Assembly (NCBI GenBank): GCA_037043235.1
Contig: JAWRVZ010000051.1
Location: forward strand, 1,990,001 to 2,054,000
Source of the DNA: Rhodeus uyekii
Lineage: Eukaryota > Chordata > Actinopteri > Cypriniformes > Acheilognathidae
Reading direction: 5' to 3'
Length of the DNA stretch: 64,000 nt
The notes under the pieces were generated by a model. It was not told the DNA's origin. It saw only the letters and a program-made list of their open reading frames with translations, and searched no databases. A program made the translations under genes and the position numbers. How positions within the stretch are numbered: position 1 is the stretch's first letter; each line of letters starts with the position of its first letter. Shown here in pieces: positions 56,389-64,000 of the stretch.

Positions 56389-56446
56389 TTTGCATTAGAA
56401 CTCTAAAAGTTTATTTACATATAAACTTTTAGAGTTCCTATGCAAA
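56389..56446. repeat. Inverted repeat with 26-bp arms
   Basis: Arms 56389-56414 and 56421-56446 pair with two mismatches around a 6-base loop (TTACAT). The left arm reads TTTGCATTAGAACTCTAAAA then GTTTAT. Confidence 0.9.
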
Positions 56447-56597
56447 GAAAAATATTTTATATATATATACAATTATTATTTTTAAATGAAACCCTTGATT
56501 GTGATTAACCTTAGAGAAACAATAGAAATTAAGATTGTTTGAGAAAAGTGAAGTGAATTATTTTTGAAGCATCAACCGAACACACCTGATTTTTTAT

Positions 56598-59292
56598 GGT
56601 CCTCGAGTCTTAACTGTAATTCCCCTACCCTATATGATGTTGTCTAAATCTGGCTGGACAGTTAAAATTTTTTAAAAAATCTTATTTTTTGGTGTGGTTT
56701 GAGTGTGTAAAATATAAATATCACACTATATCCATGGTTACTTATTTAAGAATAGAATTCTAAATGTTTCTGATGAACATTTCTCATGGAGACTAGTTGG
56801 GAATTGAGTGATGATTTTGTAAGGCTGTCACTGATCTTCCCACAGCGGTTTCATACACTGAAAAAGACAGATTTAATTATTTACTTTTGTTTGATTTTTA
56901 TTCATATATATCTATTAATTCATCCTTTCTGCAGGGTCAGTGCTTTATTGGTGCTTTGACATTTTTCCTGAGCTGAACTTTTGAGTTCACTTTTGTTTTT
57001 CCTTATTTTTATGAGTTGATGTTTCATGTAGTCAAAGAAAGCGGCAAGAACAGAAAACACGCCACAGCACTGTAATTAAATTAATCAAAGAGGTTAAGCT
57101 TTCTGTTCATTTAGCTGGATACTCATTAAGTCCAGATACAGACATGCTTTCATCTCCAAGAAACCAAAACCAATGATTAGGGATCAGCTGAAATTCTTAC
57201 ACTCTAACAGTGAAAATTTGATTTAGCCTTACTTTAAGTGCAAACTGATTGCCTCAAAAACAATTAAGTGAAACTTTTAAGAACAATTTTTCTAAACCGT
57301 ACCAATTTAGGCTTATTCGGCTTGTAACGATGACAGAACCCTTTTATAAGGTTCCATATGAGCCATGCTTTGAAAGTTCTCTATAGTTCCTAAAGTTCAC
57401 CCAAAAATGTAAATTTGATCATTACTTACCCACGTCATTCCAACACGTGAGAGTTTAGTTTATCTTCGGATTTAAAATAAAATTAAGATCTTTTCGATTA
57501 AATCTGAGAGCTTTCTCTTCCTCGATTGGCAGCTGTGCAACTACCACTTTTAATCGTTCATAAAGAGATTGCAAAACAAATCCAAGTGTTTTCTGAAGGG
57601 ACAGAATCACTTTATGTGACGAACAGATTTATGTAAAGTAAAATCTGTCTGTCAATCTTATTCTAACCCGTTCCAAACGAATATGAGCAGAACTAAACTA
57701 ACCCGTGAGCAGCGCATTAGTTTAGAAACGTGAATGTAATTGACGTACAATAAGCGGAGTATGCATTTATTCATCCTTTTAACTGTTGGAAATGGAGCAT
57801 AAAAGTGGTCTTCAAGGATTTCTTATTCTTTTGCTCACTCTATGATCAGCGGCTAGTCGTAAAGCGCCATGATAGAGCACTTAAGTCAACTGGTCTGTGC
57901 GACCCCTGGAGAAGAATAGTGTGTTGTACTTATTCAGTAAGTGTTTATCTAGTGTTGTACACTTATACGAGAGTACTTGATCATCTATTATTCAGAATCT
58001 TCAACAACTACAGCACATAAGTGTATGAAGGTGAAATCCAACAGGTGGATCAAATACCTAGATGGCATTTGTGAGACTTTTGGATGTTAAAATATGTACT
58101 AGACATATATAGACTGACACATGCTATGTCTGTGAGAACTGAAACACTAAGGTTTAGCAAATTGGCATGTGAAGCAACACCTCTCTGTTATCTGTTGCAC
58201 CTTAAGCATACAATATGGATAATTGGCATTTTGTTATAGCTTTTCTCCTGGGTCTTATTATAAAAACTAATATTCATTGTTTATCTTGCCCCGAGGCCAC
58301 AACCAAGTGCCTTAGAACATTTTATATTAATAGTAATAATAAAAACAACAACAGCATCCTGTTCAGTTGATGAGGGCATTGTTTTGTGTGTGTGACATTA
58401 TACCAAGTTGGTAACAAACACAGCTCCCATTACAAAGACACCTTTTAACAAAGCTGTAAAAAATATTTTTAATGATATTTGGAGTCCTGTCACACGATCC
58501 ACAAAAGCTAATGCATATTTATGCCATATTATATTCCACTCTTAGAAGAAAATGTTCTATATAGAACCTTAAAGGGTTCTGTCAAGCTCTTATAAAACCT
58601 TTCAGGGGTTCCCTTCAGGGGACCATTTTATAAATTTAGTTTTAATCAGTTAAGATTTCTTTAATTTTTTCATTTTAATTAGATTGTATGATTTAAGCAG
58701 TGCATGAACATTCTTTATCACTGGAAAAACTGAAACAATTATGCAAATTACTTTAAATAATTATGCAGTCAACCTTTTTGACACATAGAGTTCGGACTCT
58801 GTATAGAACCTCATTAAACCTTTTTCTCCTAAGAGTGTGCTCATTTTCCAGTCCCCAAATCAGGACATTAAAAAGAGACACCTTGAGAAACCTTTTTTTG
58901 TCTTTTCCCAAAATGCGTAATGAGAAACAGTGAGAGACCTGCAAAAACCAAGATGTGAATATTATAGAGTTGACCTGAAATCAATGACCTGAAACACGCT
59001 TTAATTCATTATTTAATCATATGTGTGTGTGTATGGGGGGGGGGGGGGGGATTAAAGTACAATTTTTAAATAGTTAAAGTACTTAATTTAAACGTTTAAA
59101 AGCACATGTTGTAAAGAAAAACGTGCTCTTTATTGCACCGACTCTTCCCATCTGTCTCACGCTGCGGGAGGTAAATGCCAGTTTAGCACGGTTGAAATGC
59201 TGTTCTTATAGATATTAACTCAAATGTATTTATACCTTGCAAGTAACATTTGTATAAAACTGTAGGGGAATTACAGTTAAGACCCGAGGACC
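56598..59292. repeat. Pair of 31-bp inverted repeats 2.6 kb apart
   Basis: 56598-56628 and 59262-59292 are reverse complements with one mismatch (core CTTAACTGTAATTCCCCTAC). The interval has no gene and no recognised transposase. A direct similarity of about 35 bp (CTGCGGGAGG, GCCAGTT, AGCAC) links 59160-59205 with 59798-59835. Confidence 0.6.
59035..59050 (+). repeat. G homopolymer run
   Basis: About sixteen G in a row. Length in the assembly may be unreliable. Confidence 0.85.
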
Positions 59293-60316
59293 AGATAGGT
59301 TGAATGAAGAGCAGGAGTCAGAAGTGCAGTCAATAGAAGAAATTTTTGGTGAAGTTTAGTTTGCAGTTTCATCAGCAGAAGCTTCAAGTCTCACAAGGAG
59401 TTCGTAGGCCGCCCCACATACAATAACATTGTTACAGCAATTATACTCTAACAGAGAGTACTAACTACATCAATGATGATGGTTAAATGATTCTGATTGG
59501 CTAAGAAAGAAAAAAAGAAATATAAACAAAACTAGTAATTTTCCACACAAGAGCAGACAGTCTGAAACATATCTTCGTTGTTCACATGGTTGACAGGTTA
59601 TTGACCTTCCACATGGCTTGTCAAGAACAAGAAGTCATGTCGTCCCCTGATGGTGTCAATCACCTCACCAATCAAAGATTTGTATGTAATCTATATAAGT
59701 GGCAATGGATCATCTCTATCAAAACAAAAAAGGCAATTACATGTGTTTTGAAATATGCCTACCAATTTAACACTCTCCTGAGACTTTCATCTTCACGACA
59801 CTGCGGGAGGAAAAGGCCAGTTAGCACAGCTGAAAAGGTATTAACAAAAACATAGCTTTCTATCTTGCAAATAACATCAGAATAAACCATACAAAGTGAT
59901 CTAAAAAGTCTAGAAGACTCAATTTCACCCAGCATGCTCTCGTGGGCTTCAGTGTAATGATGAGTTTGTCACAGAACCATTGTTAGAGAATGCATTTATT
60001 CTTTTTCATGGTGTTAGTACTACTGCATTTAGATTTAAAGTATATTTATGGCACAGTAACAACAGACATCAGAAAATAACAGATGTGTGGAAGTAGAGGC
60101 AATAGTGAGGACATGCTGTGTCATCCAAAAACCTTTATTCCTGTGAGATCCAGTGTACATTCAGCACTATTCACGTCACGGATCTGACGCATTAAAAAAC
60201 GCTCTCGTAAACATGTTTTTTTTAATGTTTTTGTGCTGAAAAGATGAAAACGCACACATATAATGTGAAACATACTTTCCTCAATTCTGATGCTGATTAT
60301 TGATCTTACTGTAATG

Positions 60317-60775
60317 CAGTGCTTCTCAATTACTTTCCGTCACGCCCCCCTAGGAAGAGGTAAAAATGTTGCGCGCCCCCCCCCCCCCCAATTTTGGAAC
60401 TTTTGCCTTATTGTTTCCATGGCAACGCGTGGGACATACCGCAGTCACAAAAAGTGCTGTATAATAGATCATTCAAAATAGTCACCAACTAGTTGGCTCG
60501 ACTTGTTGAAACCTAAAAGAAATCTTATGTGGTTGAAAACACTGAATTGTTGTGATAAACTACAAGCTCTCATCGTGTCTTTTTTTGAATCAGTGCCAGA
60601 TATCGCGTGAAAACACGTGCGAATTTAGTGGTTTTTAGTGGGGAATTTGGACGGTTATCTGAACTTCATATATGCTCCCCTTGTTCAGAAAAAAGAAAAC
60701 CTACTCCCTGGCAAAAAAAAAGCATGTATGCCAGGGTCGCACCCCCCCCCCCCCCCCACTATTTGAGAACCACTG
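60317..60775. mobile_element. hAT-like MITE with 8-bp target duplication
   Basis: Ends CAGTGCTTCTCAATTAC and, inverted, ATTTGAGAACCACTG. It is flanked by perfect CTGTAATG copies at 60309-60316 and 60776-60783. It is 459 bp and non-coding, with two poly-C runs inside. Confidence 0.92.
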
Positions 60776-60783
60776 CTGTAATG

Positions 60784-63689
60784 TTTTACAATAATAAATG
60801 TTTTCACAATAAAAGACTTGGCAATGCTCAAATGCTTTTCATCTCAGAGTTACTCTGAATGCAAGCCATATGCGAGTCGCAGCCAACAGTTTTGATATTT
60901 TATCCATTGTTTATACATGCTTTTTTCCCCCTTGCTATACTGTATAATGAGAACAGAGCTTACTTTGAAGGTAAAGCACCATTAATCTTTTGCTCACTCA
61001 GTTGTTCCACTCGTCATGTTATTGTCATTCTTCTATAAAGTACAAATGGAGATTTTTAGGCAGAATGAGCTTTTGTTTTCAATATGCAAAGAAAATTGAC
61101 AGTGATATTTTTAAATGGTGTGCATAAGTTTTCTGAAGTCACATTGTAGGTTTGTGTCAGCCAAAAGTCCATATTTTGTTAACAGATATGCATGTAACTC
61201 TCTGATCTGGTATAGGGAGTTTTTAAAACTTCCCACCTTTTTAAAACTTCCTGATTGGTCATGTGACGCATGAAAACCATTGATGTTTGACATCAAAGTT
61301 GTCCAATCCTGCCTGATGCATCTAAAGGCACTTTTTTACTTTGGCCAGAAGCAGTAATGAGATTTGTGAGTTTTGGCTCACACAAAGCTGTCGTATGTCT
61401 TCAAAAGACTTTTATGATACTTTCATAGTCCTCGTTTATGAGGCTTGGAAGGATTAATCATCGCCCACGTTTGCTATATGGGAAAGAGCAGTTTATATAC
61501 TCTGCCTAACGTTTGATTTTGTGTTTGATCACAGAAAAAAAAAACTTTTTGGAGTTTAAGAATATCGTTTAATTATTGTCAGGCATCGCACATTTTGCTA
61601 CAGCAAAAAAAAGTCAAACTCACTGACATTGGTTATATACCATAACCACAGAGTCATACAAAAAGAAAAATGTTCTTCTGTATTCTGATAAAATCAAAGA
61701 CCTGCCATGAAAGACAAACAAGCTCAGATTAATCACAAATAACTCGAGAGGTTTATGATTTATTGGTAGAGTCTCCTTTCGTTATTAGCCAATCAGTCTG
61801 TGTTTGATTTGAGCAATCATCTTAATGGGCATATTTGTGTTGTTTCTGTAGAAGACTCTTTTGCTATCAAGTCCATTGTGATTGGAGCTGCTGTACTCTA
61901 TAATCTCGATGCGTCGGGGCGCCGCATAGGTACAACAAAGGTGATGAGCTGAGGGTCTGACAGATGAGTCAGTGCCGGAAGTGAGAGTCACAGCTATTGT
62001 CCTGCGGCGCACATGTTCACTTCTGTCCTTTCGCTTATCCTTTTATTTAACCTTCTGGCTCACAAATCTCTCTCACACTCTCCGCTCTGTTTCTCACTTG
62101 AACATGCTTTTATGATTTTATGTGTTATTGCACCATGACATCTATATGATATAAAATGGGTCTTATGCTTTCTGAAATATAAGAATTCACAATTTCTGAA
62201 ACCATTAGTGAAAATGCTTCTAATCTGCAAGTTTATTTTACATTATTGAGTTCCAATGACAAAAAATATTAATTTTAATACATTAGAGATTGGATTAACA
62301 GCACTTAAAAATATTTAAAAGTAATTGATTGAATATGAACTTGCCATCAATCATAATTTTAGATATTTATTCTTTTTATGTCACAGTATTTCTTTGAATA
62401 AAAGTGAAAATTCTAGATTTTTGTGTTTTTTCCAGTCATCATTTACTCACGTTCATGTCATTCCAAACCTTCTGTAATCATTTATTCACATTCATGTCAT
62501 GCAGGTATTTTATGAAAAGAATGAGCACAGAATCGCCTGACTTGACTCGTTGCTCTTGGGTTAGCCATGAGATGGAAGATTTTGTCTTGCTAGTTACATC
62601 GTTGTGGCTACTGTCAGTGTTCCTGCTGTTCTCTGGGGAGAAAGAGCATAAAGAGGTGATTCTTCTAAAGACAAAAGCTCCAGACTGTATTTTGCTATAT
62701 ACTAAGTGAAAGGATGGTTTAAGAGCATCTGGCAAGCTCACTAAAAACCCCTCACGAGTCCTTGAAGCCAGTTTGTTTGTCACCCATTGGGTAGACGTTG
62801 TGTGGAAGAAGAGGAACCATAATCCACAACCCTGAACTCTTCAGTCTTTTCATGAAACATTGCAAGTTGTATGTGAGTTGTTTCCAAAATAGGGCTGTTG
62901 TTCTCAGTTGAGCAGACCCCAAATCTATGCAGAACAAATAAGCATGATGCACATGCCAAGAAAAAAAGATTTACTTAATTAAAATGAGCTAAAACACTTA
63001 ATCCATTTTTGTTGGGGCTGCATGCATAATTTTTGTTACATTGACTGAAACCGTAAAGTAAACTTTGAAAGTTTTTTTTTAGTGAAGGGAAATAGCTGTT
63101 AATTTTCAATGTTCAGATATGTTTGACATTTAAGTTTCTGATATTGTGGCGAGCAGGGTGTCCCTCAAATCCGATTGGTTGATTGAAATGTTTATCCTGG
63201 AACATGTTGCACTTTGTGAAATGAGGGCAAAGTTGCATGAAAGGCGAAAGTCTTGGACAGAGACAAGTCTCGCCACACTTCAGGATCTCTCCTATGTGTC
63301 TTGTTGGAGATGTTTCTCACCCACTGAAGCGTTGGTGGTTGCGATTCTGAACACATCTCAGAAATATTATATGAAGTCTGATAGAGAATGCCTTGCGAGG
63401 TCCACAAGGTATCCGCCGATTGGAGCGCTCACCCTTTTAACAGAGAAAGGATAAATTATATTTTAGGATGGTTAGTGGCATTGAAGGAGAAATCCGTTGC
63501 ACTCCTCCACCCTGCCAGCCTCCGCCTCCGGCCATGAGACTTGCTACCATGAAGGCTGATGGCCGGTGGTTCCGGGTGACGAGGCCAGTAACAGCAGAAG
63601 TGATTTCCCGCTATCCCATGCCAGTTCCGGTTCTTCCATTTTGCCAGTTTATGCCGTCTGACCTTCTGTTACTTGGATACTCAGACGAG
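60784..63689 (+). other. Intergenic, nothing recognised
   Basis: No gene supported. Frames of about 100 codons at 62404-62709 (+), 62478-62783 (-) and 63146-63454 (+) have no domain I know and no convincing splice context. A decayed end of the 28266-type MITE lies at 62436-62500. Confidence 0.55.
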
Positions 63690-64000
63690 TGTTAAGTTCA
63701 AATCAAGGTTTTTATTTACGTAGTTCAAGAGTGAAGCAAGATTAAATGGTTGTGAGTTCTTGGGATGATCAGGGTTACAGGATAGCGGGGTTGGATTCCA
63801 GTGAGGGGGAAGTACAGGTTCCAGGAAGCGATGACGATGGAAGGGAAGCAGGGGTCGTCAGGGAGGACGCCAGGAGAGGATCTTTTGGAGTCTTGGATAG
63901 GGTTCGTAAGAATTGCGGACAGATGACGAATGCCGCCGGGCTCCTTAAATAGTCCCCGCCTCCTCCACCTGGCCAATGAGAGACATCCTAGGGTTCACCT
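63690..64000. repeat. Unclassified dispersed repeat, cut by the window end
   Basis: Begins near AGGTTTTTATTTACGTAG and includes CAGGATAGCGGGGTTGGATT and CCAGTGAGGGGGAAG, a motif also found at 23031-23068 in hk2 intron 14. It ends in a GC-rich stretch, TTAAATAGTCCCCGCCTCCT. It resembles a zebrafish-type repeat terminus, and the family is not assigned. Confidence 0.5.

Larger units (their letters stand above)
50032..56400 (+). repeat. Downstream relative of the intron 14 segment
   Basis: Collinear with 22965-25115 but expanded by insertions, notably between 51375 and 55105. Shared blocks are listed in the intron entry. No coding sequence is seen. Confidence 0.75.

Noticed and set aside
50032..56400. 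A second, tandem hexokinase gene
   Set aside because: The similarity with intron 14 is limited to non-coding blocks. I found none of the conserved hexokinase motifs (NDTVGTMM, NMEWGAFG, SEDGSGKGAA) in this interval.
62404..62783. Overlapping frames of about 100 codons on both strands
   Set aside because: No domain, no homologue known to me, and part of the interval is a decayed MITE.
63146..63454. 102-codon plus-strand frame
   Set aside because: It looks unusual, but there is no recognisable motif and no splice or start context.

Overview
The window is vertebrate nuclear DNA, AT-rich and intron-rich, and almost certainly from a teleost fish. Its dispersed repeats are ones familiar from fish, and particularly from cyprinid-like genomes: tRNA-headed SINEs with an L2-type tail, Tc1-like, pogo/Tigger-like and hAT-like DNA transposons, and the MITE whose ends read as a 'CAAACTTTTGAAC' motif. 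The species cannot be named from the sequence.

The only gene I can support is hexokinase 2 (hk2), on the + strand from 772 to 31354. The window opens inside intron 5 and holds coding exons 6 to 18 through the stop codon. These 13 exons join without a frame error into 722 residues, with a phase match at every junction. Adding the usual 197 residues of exons 1-5 gives about 919, against 917 for human HK2 (from memory). Both halves of the tandem-duplicated enzyme are open. The catalytic Asp is present in both NDTVGTMM motifs, at about residues 209 and 659. The NMEWGAFG motifs and the TAVACRLRDAG tail point to HK2 rather than HK1 or HKDC1.

The introns hold mobile-element debris. Intron 5 starts with a tandem duplication. 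Intron 6 has a Tc1-like relic, two SINEs, a degenerate 42-bp minisatellite, a hAT-like end and a pogo-like MITE. Intron 8 has a terminal-inverted-repeat element whose core is the same 42-bp repeat in about 11 tidy copies. Intron 9 has a pogo-like MITE and a block of about 1 kb of GATA/GACA. Intron 10 has a pogo-like MITE nested inside an older repeat. Intron 11 ends in a (TG)n tract that abuts exon 12. Intron 14 carries a segment of about 2 kb with a collinear relative at 50-56.4 kb.

From 31355 to 64000 I find no convincing gene. This part holds the probable hk2 3' UTR, a near-perfect 116-bp AT-rich palindrome, two broken Tc1-like transposons, two nested pogo-like elements (one with a recognisable transposase N-terminus), a hAT-like MITE with an 8-bp target duplication, SINEs, and several hairpins and short inverted duplications.

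I did not find an undescribed gene system. The observations most worth following are the weak splice context of hk2 exon 12 (TG tract at the acceptor, GC donor, in-frame length), the minisatellite grown inside a MITE, the intron 14/downstream paralogous segments, and the microhomology deletion in a Tc1 copy.
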